DNA of 64,000 nt from Gigaspora margarita (lineage: Eukaryota; Glomeromycota; Glomeromycetes; Diversisporales; Gigasporaceae), in contig WTPW01001163.1 in the NCBI GenBank assembly GCA_009809945.1, forward strand, positions 105,318 through 169,317, given 5' to 3'. Below, piece by piece: positions 43,890 through 53,890 of this stretch. The stretch's first letter is position 1. Each line of letters starts with the position of its first letter. The translations under genes and the position numbers were made by a program. The notes beneath the pieces were generated by a model, which saw nothing but the letters and a program-made list of their open reading frames with translations, had not been told where the DNA came from and ran no database searches.

Positions 43890-45194
43890 ATGGAAAAAGT
43901 TATACTTCCTGATAGAGTAATCACTGATAAGGCAGAGATAAAAGAACATTTCAGGTTACACTTTAAACACTGGACACGGAGGAACCCACTGAACAAAGAA
44001 TTTCAAAATGATACCTGGACTGATGCATACAAACTCTTAGATAGAATAAACCCAAACATCTACACAAATGTTCTTGAACCTATCTCAATTGAAGAAATGA
44101 TCAATACAATAAATATCGCCCCTAAAAAGAAAGCAACAGGACCCTCTAGCATTTCTAATGAAATCCTCCAACACCTGCCAGAAATAGCGCTAATCCACAT
44201 GAACCAGATGATGAATGACTACTTAAAATTCAAAGTGGTACCGGACCAATAGTTACAGGCACAGGTATGGCCCATACCAAAAAAAGCACACTACAATTAT
44301 GACTTGTCAACGACACGGCCCATTACCTTAATAAAACATACCCGAAAAATTTTCACCAAAATAAATAATTGTTTAACCACAACTATAATGCACCACAAAA
44401 TCTTGTCTCCATACAACTATGCCACCTTTCTTTTCCAATTAACACTCCAACCTACTACACTCTTGGCACATATCTTAGAAGATGCTACTACCAATGGCAA
44501 AGAAATTTGGGCCCTTTCACAAGATATGTCAAAGGCCTTTGACACAGTGCATATAAGAATACTAGAAAAAGCATTACTCAGAATAAAAATACCTATAGAA
44601 ATTGTTACACTACTAACTTTTCTTCTAAGCAATAGAACAAACAGAGTCATCACATACGAAGGACCTACAAATGTATACCCAGTTAGAGACGGGATAGATC
44701 AAGAAGAAACTTTCTCACCCCTCCTCTGCAATATCTACTATGACCCCTTGATCATGACTATCCACCAAAAATACCAAGGCTATACAGCAATAATCTCTAC
44801 AAAACTGCCCAAGCCCATCACGGTTTCCGTGATGGCATACATGGACGACTCCCTATGGATTGCACCAGACCAACAAACTTTGACAAATATTGTAGAAATG
44901 GTGAACTCTTTTTATAAATGGAACAACATCAAAGTGAAACTAGAGAAATCTTCACTAATAACCAACTCACGAACAGAAAACTCCTCAATCCGTTTTGATG
45001 AAACAATAATAGTTGCAAATAAGAAAACAACCCAAATGAAATACCTGGGAACATGGTACATGTCAGGAAAGAACCCCATACATGTACAAAAATTGATAAT
45101 AGCCAAGGCAAAAGCTAGTTTGAGAAGGCTAGAACTAGCTAAAATCACTGAAAAACAAACAATCTATGTCATAAACAGTGTTATTATTTTATAA
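43890..45194 (+). pseudogene. LINE ORF2, reverse transcriptase
   Basis: The order is: PIKMEKVILPDRVITDKAEI (linker), HFRLHFKHWTRR, IAPKKKATGPSSISNEIL (RT motif 0/1), QVWPIPKK, LSTTRPITLIKHTRKIFTK, EIWALSQDMSKAFDTVHI (motif A), YEGPTNVYPVRDGIDQEETF with SPLLCNIYYDPL (motif B), VSVMAYMDDSLWIAPD (motif C, Y-M-D-D), and MKYLGTWYMSGKNPI (motif E). The catalytic Asp residues are intact. One TAG lies at the join near 44250. It copies LINE RNA at the nicked target. Confidence 0.9.
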
Positions 45195-46800
45195 TTTCAA
45201 TACCGCTTATTAGCTACTCACCTTACACCCACACAACTACTTACTCTTACATGGCGAAGTACAGCAGTAGTCAAACACAAAGCAAGACTGGCAAGAGGAG
45301 TACCAAACTCCTTTATTTTCTGCCCAGAAACTTATGCACTTAATACTTTCTAACAAGCGCAATTATCTACACTAACAAATATCCTACATAAGAACTTAAA
45401 CGATACAAACTTTGATAGATCCTTCTTCAAAATCTGTCTTCAACAGCTACAAGATGCCACAGCAAATACTATCTCGATACTAGAAATGCCTTCAGTATTT
45501 CCAATCAGTCAAATACATACACATACCTGCTAATCTATAATAGCAAGTCATCAGCTGGGTATACAATTCTGCTGACCCCTTCTAGCTTGGCCTATTCCTA
45601 TGAAGCTAAAAGGGACAACGATCAATACAGCTATTGCCCAACATCACAATAGTACTTGGCTTAAGCAGAAGTTAAATCAACATGCAATTTTTTGCACAGA
45701 ACAGTTCCTCAACTACAACAATACAGCTCTGGTAACATGGACACAATTCCATCATAACATAAAGAAAACTCCCCACAGCAGACAACCTAAATGGTTTGAT
45801 GAAGTCAAAGATGCTCCATTAATTACGAAAACCCCAATACATCATACATATACCCAAACCCATTTATATTAGAAAAATGGACAGGTGAAAAGAAAAGATG
45901 AATAATAACAAGAGACCTAAAAATCAGCAAAATTACAAAAATTTCTCCACAGGAAATCAAAGTGAAACACTACGTACTAGTGCAAGAGCATACATCATCT
46001 CAACTTATACCTTGTACTCAATGCGACATCGATGATTCTTCACTACAAATACAACCATGCAGCTTCAATATTATAAATAATACTATTTATAATGTACAAG
46101 TCGACTGTAAAAGAAGATTACATACCAACCTAGAAGAAATAGAGAATGCAGTCAGACAAAACAAAAAACACACCAATACAGACCACAATATGATTGATTG
46201 GGCATGCACACCCCTTAAACGTCCACTAACTGCCTTTTATAACCCCCTGATGAAACTCTGGGAAATGTTAACCTCTTATAATTTCTCAAAACGGGATGTC
46301 ACAATATACTTAACCTCACAAAAACAAAAATTACCAGATAATACAATGGAAACGGTTGCTGTTTGTTCTTTTGACACTCTAAATATGCCTTTCGCTTGCT
46401 ATACTGAAAACTGGCCCACTCCCGTGAATGCTCTCCTAACTCTATTAGCCTTTAATCTAACAACCCTCCAAAACAATGCTAAAGTGAAGATTATCACGAA
46501 CAACAAAGAACTAAAACAACTCCTAGGACAAATCAAACAAATAGAATTTTATGAATTTCACAAACTAGAAAAGGCTCCCTATCCTATGATACTAATGATT
46601 GTGAAGGCTCTACTTGGAGATAGAAGACTCGATATAACAATAGATAATAAACTAAAAATCAACAATGCTACTAATGTTTTTCCTTTAAGTATTACACCTG
46701 ACAAATTCCAATATAATAGATACACACTGAAAATACTAAATATATTCTGCATACTACCATTTAACTACCATATCAAAAAACTATACTATATATGAGGTCT
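45195..46800 (+). pseudogene. LINE ORF2, post-RT and RNase H-like region
   Basis: Thumb/connection stretches (FQYRLLATHLTPTQLLTLTW, VVKHKARLARGVPNSFIF) lead to an RNase H-like segment: TVAVCSFDTLNMPFACYTEN, WPTPVNALLTLLAFNLTTL, VKIITNNKELKQLLGQI. The catalytic positions are poorly kept (NALL where relatives have AELL, TNN where they have TDS), so RNase H would be inactive. Stops are mainly TGA or TAA. Confidence 0.65.
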
Positions 46801-46933
46801 TATTAATTGGAAAAATCAACAACGCATCTCAATATAGTCAAAATATCACATAAACTGGAATTGCACATTGGAATATTTTACATACAATAATAGACCTAAA
46901 GCACTATATACAAGTATTAGAGCTTCGAACATA

Positions 46934-47384
46934 TGGGCTGATTTATGGAATTGCCAATAACTTTTAATATACTAATCTATTTTTGAATAATTTTATTACC
47001 AAAATGTTGGTCTTGATGAGATGGTTCTAATGAATCCAATATCATCAAAATCCAATCACAGGATCCCAAGATAATTAAGATTTTGTATAATTTTACTTAA
47101 CTTTTACTATGTAGACAATCAACGTATGGATTGGTTTTACTATGTAGACAATCAACGTATGGATTGGTTTTCATATATGAAAACCAATCCATACGTTGAT
47201 TGTCTACATAGTAAAAGTTAAGTAAAATTATACAAAATCTTAATTATCTTGGGATCCTGTGATTGGATTTTGATGATTTTGGATTCATTAGAACCGTCTC
47301 ATCGAGACCAACATTTTGGTAATAAAATTATTCAAAAATAGATTAGTATATCAAAAGTTATTAGCAATTCCATAAATCAGCCCA
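46934..47384. mobile_element. Foldback element inside the LINE 3' part
   Basis: The ends TGGGCTGATTTATGGAATTG and its inverse are flanked by TA. The arms of about 200 bp are near-perfect inverse copies meeting at TTTTCATATATGAAAACC (about 47170). A 34-bp part of the left arm (ACTATGTAGACAATCAACGT...) is tandemly doubled, so the palindrome is asymmetric. It separates two parts of the LINE C-terminal region. Confidence 0.85.
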
Positions 47385-47399
47385 TATGATATTAAGAAC

Positions 47400-47945
47400 T
47401 TCAAGACCAAACTCTTCACTAAAGAACTCCCCACCCATTTACTCCTGCACATGAGAAATCCTATGAATAATCCTAATCACCTCTGTGCCCGTTGTTGAGC
47501 AGAACCAGAAGACATTGCACATCTCCTAATATGTATAGTTAACTCTGCTAATTCACGGACAAGAATAAAACAAATACTACAAGACTTAGCATGGAAGGTC
47601 GAACTTCCCCTTAGAGATCCAGAAGCATTTATATCTATCTTCCTTGACAACCACACTAGAAAAAAAATACTCCTTGGTTTCATCACATGCAATACATTGG
47701 CCCCTTTTCCAACCCTAACTCAAAAAACGAAATATGTGGCACAACTCCATCATAATATAATGGAATACATTTATGATGAAATATGGTTACCCTCTCGACA
47801 AATACAACACACAGAGTTGCTACCTTTACTGTCACCTCCAATTTTTACACAAACACTACCTCCTACATCAACACAAATCAATTTATCGATACAACAATAC
47901 ATTAATACAAACTCCACTGAACCAAACCTTATACTCATAGACTAG
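47400..47945 (+). pseudogene. LINE ORF2, C-terminal knuckle region
   Basis: After the foldback the frame resumes KTKLFTKELPTHLLLHMRNP, then CARC-x-AEPEDIAHLLIC (C-x2-C...H-x4-C knuckle, with a TGA at the x), then KQILQDLAWKVELPLRDPEA and a tail ending NLILID with a natural stop at 47943. The 3' untranslated part runs to about 48117. Confidence 0.75.
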
Positions 47946-48243
47946 AGGTCTATGACCAATCTAGCAAAGATTAGGTTGAGAGTAAATGATAAATATCTAG
48001 CTCTTACCACTATTTCCCCTAGCTTAGTACCTTCTATATATGTAATCTTATATGTATACAACTTACTAAATTTAATAAAGGATATAGAGAATAGACCTCT
48101 CTTTAAAAAAAAAAAAAGTTAATTCTTTAATCGATTAGTTGCAACTAATCGATTAGTTGGTATCCAAAAAGTTCAATCGATTAGTTGTCAACTAATCAAC
48201 TAATCGATTTTTTTCAACTTCGATTTGTAACGCTACTATCAAG

Positions 48244-48460
48244 TACATCTTTGATATTTTTCTCAAGGTATCGTATTATAACAAAATCGAAATGATCTAA
48301 CGGACAAACAATGTATGATTTATTAAATTTACAACTTTGAAGCAATTATACAAAAATCTAGCTATTAAAATAAAGTTAGAAATAAATTTGTTTATTTATA
48401 AATAAGTTTACCATCACAGTACTTCAGGAAACTCAATAGATTTAATTGCTGATAGTGAAA
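48244..48460. other. Stretch downstream of kinase copy B
   Basis: AT-rich, likely the 3' untranslated region of the minus-strand kinase. No gene. Confidence 0.35.
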
Positions 48461-49300
48461 TTAATGAAAAAATAATGAAAAATTAATTGACTCAGAAAGA
48501 TTTTCAAAGCTAAGCAGTTCACTTGTAAGATTATCTTTGGGACAAATTGGCAATTCGGGTGATAATGTTAAAATAATTGCATCTGCAGATTGAAATGCTT
48601 TTAATATAGCCAATTCATCTTTATCTTTTGCTGTACCCTCATATACTATTTTATACCATCTTGATAATTCATTGCAGATATAAGGTGCAGTTGGTCTATT
48701 AGAAGGATTAGCGTCCATACATTGATTGGCTAATTGGATGTAGCATTCAGGAGTGTCTTCAGCAAATTCAGGTCGTAATCCATCATACAATATTTGTTTA
48801 AACAACTCTTCATCATGATCAACATCATAATGAGGTCGTTTTCCTGTAGATATTTCTGTCATAATAATACCAAAACTATAAATATCTGCTGCTATTGTAT
48901 ATGATCGTCCAGTTAATACTTCTGGTGCAATATAAGGCAAAACTCCGCAAATACTATCTCCTAAATCAGACTCAGCTTTCTTTCTAGAAAACCCTAGATC
49001 TGTTATATAAGAGGTTATATTTCCATTAGTGTCTTGGTTTAGCAATATATTTCCGCTATGTAAATCTCTATGAACATATCCTGCTTCATGAATTTTTGTT
49101 AAATCTCTTGATATATCGATAAGTTGCTTTAATTTACTTTTCCAATTAAGATCTCTAAAATTTGATAAGAGAAACTCATGAAGGTCTCCTTTATTTGCAT
49201 ATTGAAATACCATCAAATATTCATTACTAGTTGTATTTTGAGTTAGTCCATACACTTCAAAATTACCACACATTAATCTAAATTGTATATTTCTTTCAAA
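48461..49300 (-). CDS. Kinase catalytic-lobe exon of copy B
   Basis: About 279 residues. In order: YGLTQNTTSNEYLMVFQYAN (hinge), GDLHEFL, LIDISRDLTKIHEAGYVHRD (catalytic loop, HRDLHSGN), ITDLGFSRK (DLG in place of DFG, common in this family), GVLPYIAPEVLTG (APE), ADIYSFGIIMTEISTGKRPH, QLANQCMDANPSNRPTAPYI. All residues needed for phosphotransfer are present. The tail after about residue 225 is longer than in copy A. It accepts the N-lobe from the preceding exon; the best donor of an N-lobe is exon 5. Confidence 0.85.
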   Translation of the reverse strand, partial: FERNIQFRLMCGNFEVYGLTQNTTSNEYLMVFQYANKGDLHEFLLSNFRDLNWKSKLKQLIDISRDLTKIHEAGYVHRDLHSGNILLNQDTNGNITSYITDLGFSRKKAESDLGDSICGVLPYIAPEVLTGRSYTIAADIYSFGIIMTEISTGKRPHYDVDHDEELFKQILYDGLRPEFAEDTPECYIQLANQCMDANPSNRPTAPYICNELSRWYKIVYEGTAKDKDELAILKAFQSADAIILTLSPELPICPKDNLTSELLSFENLSESINFSLFFH

Positions 49301-51933
49301 CTTGTTAAATGAATAAATTTTATACTGTTACTAATTTATCTATATTAGGTCATAAATAAATTATTTTAACTTACTTCTCTTAAAAATTTCTCTTGGGGAA
49401 ATGTCTTAAGTGCAACTACACATGATGATGTACGTGATTGCACGTATTCCAAAGAATTACCTGATACTATTTTTTTGCCATCTAACCATGTGGCTGAAAA
49501 CACATAACTAAATCCTCCTTTACCAATCCTTTGAACATTATCTAATCTATTGAAAGGAATCCATTCGATTACATCTACGTATCTTGTAGCTTTAAGTTGA
49601 AATTCTCTTATATAATCATCGATATCCTTATTTCCACTTGTCCATCCTTGTGTTGCTTTCTGAGGATCACATGTCTGACACCAAGTTTTTGATGTGTTAT
49701 ATCGGCTGCAATTTGTACATTTTCCATTATATTTATTTCTTTCATGATCAAAAACTAACATATATTCCTTTGTTGCAGTGTCTTGAGTTAGCCCATATAC
49801 TTTAAGTTTATTATTATTTATGAGATCTTTAAACTTATAAATAAATGGATTATATTCTTAGATGGAATAATATTGTATGCAATAAATAATAAAATTAATT
49901 CCAACTTACTCTGCTCAAAAGATCTAATAAAGTTTGAGAACCACGTAAAATTTTAAGCTCCACTTTATAAGATGGTATACGTGACTGTGTGTACATCTCC
50001 ATTCTACCTACATATGAAACTGATCGCATACCATCTAACCAGATGGCTGAAAATCCATCACATGTCTTTTGAATCTTATTTAATCTATTGAAAGGGATCC
50101 ATTCTATGGTCTCATATTCTGTAGCATTAAGCTGAAATTCTTTAATAAAATCATCGACAATTTTATTTCCACTTGTCCATCCTTGTGTTGTTTTTTTAGG
50201 GTCACACGTTTGACACCAAGCCGGTGATGTGTTATATCGATTGCAATTTGCACATTTTCCATTATATTTGTCTCTTTTGGAACCAAATTCATCGAGTACT
50301 AACATATACACATTTCTTACAGTATCTTTAGTTAGTCCATATATTTTAAATTCACTATTCTTTAATTGCATGAGATTTTTAAACTTAGATAATAAACGAG
50401 AAATATACATGTTATTAAATGAAGTAAAATTGTACGCAATAAATACTTCTTTTAAATAATCTAATAAAGTTAGAGAATCATGTAATATTTTAAGCTCCAC
50501 TTTATATGATGATATACGTGACTGTATATATTCACCATTCTCATTTATATATAAAATTGTTCGTATTCCATCTAACCAGGTTGCGAAAAATTTATCATCA
50601 ATTATTTGAATATTAACCAATCTATTAAAAGGAATCCATTCTATTACATCTTCGTAGTTTTTAACTTTAAGCTGAAATTCTTTAATACAATTATCGACAT
50701 CTTTATTTCCACTTGTCCATCCTTTTATTGTCTTCTGAGGATCACACGTCTGGCACCAAGCTGGCGATGTATTATGTCTGTTGCAATTTGCACATTTTCC
50801 GTTATACCAATTTCTTTTAGAACCAAATTCATCAAATACTAACATATATTCATTTGTTGCAGTGTCTTGAGTTAGTCCGTATACTTTAAATTCATTATTC
50901 TTTTTCCGTACATAATCTACAAACTTATTATTTATAATTAAGAATTAATATACAGTGGTAAAGTGCAATAATTACAGTTTTAAAAGATTCTTACTTCATT
51001 TAACATATCGGATAAATTTGGTGAACCAATTAATGCTTTAAACTCCACTATGAATGACGGTATGCGTGACTGTATTTATTCATTTTCGTAATTTATATAT
51101 CGTACACCATCTAACCAGGTAGCCAAAAATCTATTGCCACTCTTTTGAACATTATTTAATCTATTAAACGGAATCCATTCGATTACATCCTCGTATTCTG
51201 TAGCATTGAGCTGAAATTCTTTGATGCAATCATCGATAAACCAATTTCCACTTGTCCATCCTTGTATTGTCTTTCGAGGATCGCACTTTTGGCACCAAGC
51301 TGGTGATGTGTTATATTGGTTGCAATTTACACATTTGCCATTATACTTAGATCTTTTAGAATAAACATCAAACACCAACATATATTCATTTGTGGTTATG
51401 TTTTGAGTTAATCCACAGACATTTTTATCTTCTAATTGCATATGATTTTTAAACTTACAAAATAAAAATAGAATTTAAGTAAATATGTTATCAATTAAAT
51501 AAACCACATATATGAGATAATATAATCTTACTTCCTTTAATACATCTAATAAACTTGGTGAATTATTTAATGCTTTAAGCTCCACCACGCATGATGGTGT
51601 ACGTAACTGTGTATATCTATATCCATATTCAGCTTCTTCATTATTATTTACATATCGTATTCCATCTAACAAGGTTGCAAAAAATCTATCACCAATCATA
51701 TGAATATTATGTAATTTATTAAAAGGAATCCATTCGATAACATCGTCATATTCAGTGGCTTTAAGTTGAAATTCTTTACTGCAATTATTGACATCCTTAT
51801 TTCCACTTGTCCATCCTCGTGTTGTTTTCTGAGGATCACATGCTTGACACCAAGCTGGTAATGTATTATATCGGTTGCAATTTGCACATTCTCCATAATC
51901 TTTGTTTCTTTTAGAAGCAAATTCATCGACCAT
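48461..51933 (-). CDS. Kinase gene copy B: five zinc-ribbon exons plus kinase exon
   Basis: Exons: 51933-51532, 51453-50995, 50923-50447, 50383-49910, 49833-49375 and 49300-48461. Donors are mostly GTAAG and acceptors ...AAG; every intron is phase 0. Exons 1-5 each carry one module: C-x2-C...WC-x2-C ribbon, GWTSGN, IEWIPFNRL, ATWLDG and a V-x-L-K strand. Only exon 5 has a proper Gly loop (GKGGFSYVFSATW) and VALK. Exon 6 is the catalytic lobe. The total is about 1036 codons. Exon 2 has one in-frame TAA (YENE-stop-IQS, Tyr in copy A), which skipping that exon would avoid without changing frame. Probably a cytoplasmic tyrosine-kinase-like protein; substrate unknown. Confidence 0.75.
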
Positions 51934-51944
51934 GATTCTGATTA

Positions 51945-52015
51945 ATGTTTACAGAAAAGCATCGTTTTATACGTATGAAGTATGTAACACAAGCACTAAA
52001 ACGCCATAACCGTTT
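51945..52015 (-). promoter_or_regulatory. Conserved upstream block of kinase copy B
   Basis: It contains ACGTATGAAGTATGTAACAC and ACGCCATAACCGTT, as upstream of copy A at 37015-37080. The similarity fades further upstream. Confidence 0.45.
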
Positions 52016-52126
52016 ATCATATCCAAAACCTTTTTTATAAAAACCAGATATAGGTTAATTAATTACAAGGTTTAATTGTAGAAAACTCAAAGTTCTCATG
52101 GTTAGCACTTTAAAAAGGTTATGAAA

Positions 52127-52542
52127 TGGGTGCGTGAGGGAAAACCTGCAAGTAAAATGGTTTCTCTATAAAATTGTGATGTTACGTAATTAATCATATG
52201 GGATCTTTGCTAGGAAAATCACCCTTCGACATTTTCCGATCGGGTAATTTCGGACAAATTAGAGCAACATGCCCAGTTCTTAGATAAATGTAAATCATCT
52301 TTTGCCTTTATTGATTCAATAGTTCATCAATAGACTTTCGAATCATTAAAGTCAAATGTTGATTTGCATGCAAATAAAACCGGTATGTTTGTTTAAGTTT
52401 GTCCGAATCAGCCCGATCGGAAAATGTCGAAGGGTGATTTTCCTAGCAAAGATCCCATATATAATCATATATAATCAATTACGTGACATCCCAATTTTTC
52501 AGGAGAACCATTTTTGCTACAGGTTTTCCCCCTTGGCACCCA
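52127..52542. mobile_element. Outer inverted-repeat element around a second element
   Basis: Arms 52127-52198 and 52458-52542 are inverse copies: TGGGTGCGTGAGGGAAAACC against GGTTTTCCCCCTTGGCACCCA, and ATGGTTTCTC against GAGAACCAT, TTACGTAATT against AATTACGTGA. The TGGGATCTTTGC element occupies the centre. Non-coding. Confidence 0.65.
52199..52457. mobile_element. Inverted-repeat element, TGGRATCTTTGC family, copy 2
   Basis: The ends TGGGATCTTTGCTAGGAAAA and its exact inverse continue as TCACCCTTCGACATTTTCCG. TA on both sides. It is better preserved than copy 1 at 6021-6268. Non-coding, Tc1/mariner-like. Confidence 0.8.
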
Positions 52543-53043
52543 AATAATTTTAACGGAAAATTAATAACTTAAATATTCGAAGTGAAACAAGATTTAAAAT
52601 TCAGTCTTTATGAGTATAATAAAGAAATTTAAATTGATATACAAAAGAAAAAAAATCAGGTTTAAAATGTAATGAATGAATATTAAATTAGAATTTATCT
52701 TTTCATGTGTTATCATTAACTAAAAGCTATAAAATTAACCAATGATTTGTTACAATGAATTAAATAAATAAAATAAACCCTTATTTCTTTTATTTGAATA
52801 GAAACTTTTTTTTTAACTATTTGACTAAATTTATTCGATTCAAACACTATTTGTATAGAACTGGATACGGTAGTAACGATAAACGGCGTAAATGGTAACA
52901 AATTTGTGAATAGAAATTCCTCAACGAAACAAATGTTAAGAAAAATAAATACTGAGAAAAAACGCAAAATGGTTTATCAAACATCGTTTACCAAATTAAA
53001 AGTTTTTGTCTATATATAATATAAAAGTGTTAAACTTATTACT
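52543..53043. other. Stretch without supported genes
   Basis: An 83-residue minus-strand frame (52716-52967) is Phe/Ile-rich without a recognisable domain or context. It is left uncalled. The rest is AT-rich. Confidence 0.3.
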
Positions 53044-53156
53044 CTATGTATTAGAAATTATGTATACATTATTGGGCAAAAATTGTCGAATAACGGTAAT
53101 TTGGCAAATGAGCACGTGCCGCAAAGCGGCACGTGTATCCAATCATTTGTCAAATA

Positions 53157-53808
53157 GGGTGATTCAAACCAGAGACGGCATTTCACAGAATGCCGCAGAA
53201 ACCACGGAATTAGGTTGTAAACACGGAATGTATTAAGAATAGTACGGAATTGCCTCAGAAAGTAGGGATTTATAAATTATTTAGTTTTTTTTATAAGTAC
53301 AAGGTTCTAAAAATATAACTTCCAAAAAGTACCAATGTAGAAAATAAATAAACCTGAAATACGAGCGTGGTCGGGCGAAAATTTTTTGCTTAATATCCGA
53401 AATAATCCGAAGACTAAATGACAAATTGATTGCAGAATATTCAAGATTTCTATATAACCAACACCAGAATTTATAAATGACCAACGCAGAATTCACGCAG
53501 AAATTATGAATTTTAATGCACGGAATTTTTGCAGAATTTGTTTTTGTCACGGACGGAATTGGTAAGTTTTCACCGCAGAAAATCATCGTCCCTGATTCAA
53601 ACCTAATAATTAAATTAGTGATGTAATTATTTTGAAATCAGTGCCTCGTAAACTTTATTTATTTTAGCTTATTTATATATTAAGGATACTTATTTCATCT
53701 CCGAATATCATCTATTTCATTTTCTGATTTCAAAATTTCAAAACAGAAATAGGACTTTTTAACCCCCTACTTGTTTTTGAAATAAGCTATGTTAATTTTG
53801 AATCACCC
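53157..53808. mobile_element. Inverted-repeat element (GGGTGATTCAAA ends), split
   Basis: The ends GGGTGATTCAAAC and, inverted, GGGTGATTCAAAA are flanked by TA on both sides. It interrupts the hairpin repeat and is itself interrupted by 53170-53594. Remaining interior about 220 bp; non-coding. Confidence 0.7.
53170..53594. mobile_element. hAT-type element nested in the previous one (CAGRGACG ends)
   Basis: The ends are CAGAGACGGCATT and, inverted, CAGGGACGATG. A perfect 8-bp duplication ATTCAAAC lies at 53162-53169 and 53595-53602. The interior is rich in CACGGAATT/GCAGAAAT words. 425 bp. An open minus-strand frame (53281-53586) has no support. Confidence 0.85.
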
Positions 53809-53890
53809 TAATTACCGTATTCGACAATTTGCCGCAATTTGTGATCATGATTGGTAGGGAGTCGCTCGTTGAGTTTTAGTTTGAATAAAC

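Larger units (their letters stand above)
39845..48117 (+). mobile_element. Nearly full-length LINE with target duplication and poly-A
   Basis: It is bounded by a 15-bp duplication GTTAATTCTTTAATC (39830-39844 and 48118-48132) and ends in A-rich DNA (AAAAAAAAAAAA). In order: ORF1 region, APE endonuclease, RT, RNase H-like region and a C-x2-C...H-x4-C knuckle. About 8.27 kb including two small DNA elements that landed in it later. It carries about 14 in-frame TGA codons and some frameshifts, so the copy is dead, but its preserved ends suggest moderate age. Confidence 0.9.
39536..48235. mobile_element. hAT-type non-autonomous element split by a LINE
   Basis: The ends are TAGTGTTACAAATTG (39536) and, inverted, TAGCGTTACAAATCG (ending 48235). 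A perfect 8-bp duplication CTATCAAG lies at 39528-39535 and 48236-48243. The remaining interior (39536-39844 and 48118-48235) is AATCGATTAGTTG repeats, as in 779-1098. The first about 68 bp, including the left duplication, is itself tandemly repeated (39604). Everything between is the LINE 39845-48117. Confidence 0.8.
53044..53865 (+). repeat. Hairpin repeat (GTGCCGC-AAA-GCGGCAC), copy 2, interrupted
   Basis: It contains a perfect hairpin GTGCCGCAAAGCGGCAC (extended by GCACGT on both sides) at 53110-53135, then CCAATCATTTGTCAAA, a nested element (53157-53808), and after it GACAATTTGCCGCAATTTGT with GATCATGATTGGTAGGGAGT. It matches 27700-28050 once insertions are set aside. Nature unknown; the hairpin recalls Helitron 3' ends but no CTRR terminus is evident. 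Confidence 0.55.

Noticed and set aside
43145-45148. Minus-strand frames inside the LINE ORF2
   Set aside because: They lie opposite a well-supported endonuclease/RT frame and show no conserved motif.
53110-53135. Helitron 3' end
   Set aside because: The hairpin fits, but there is no CTRR terminus just downstream, no TC start and no helicase; left as a hairpin repeat.
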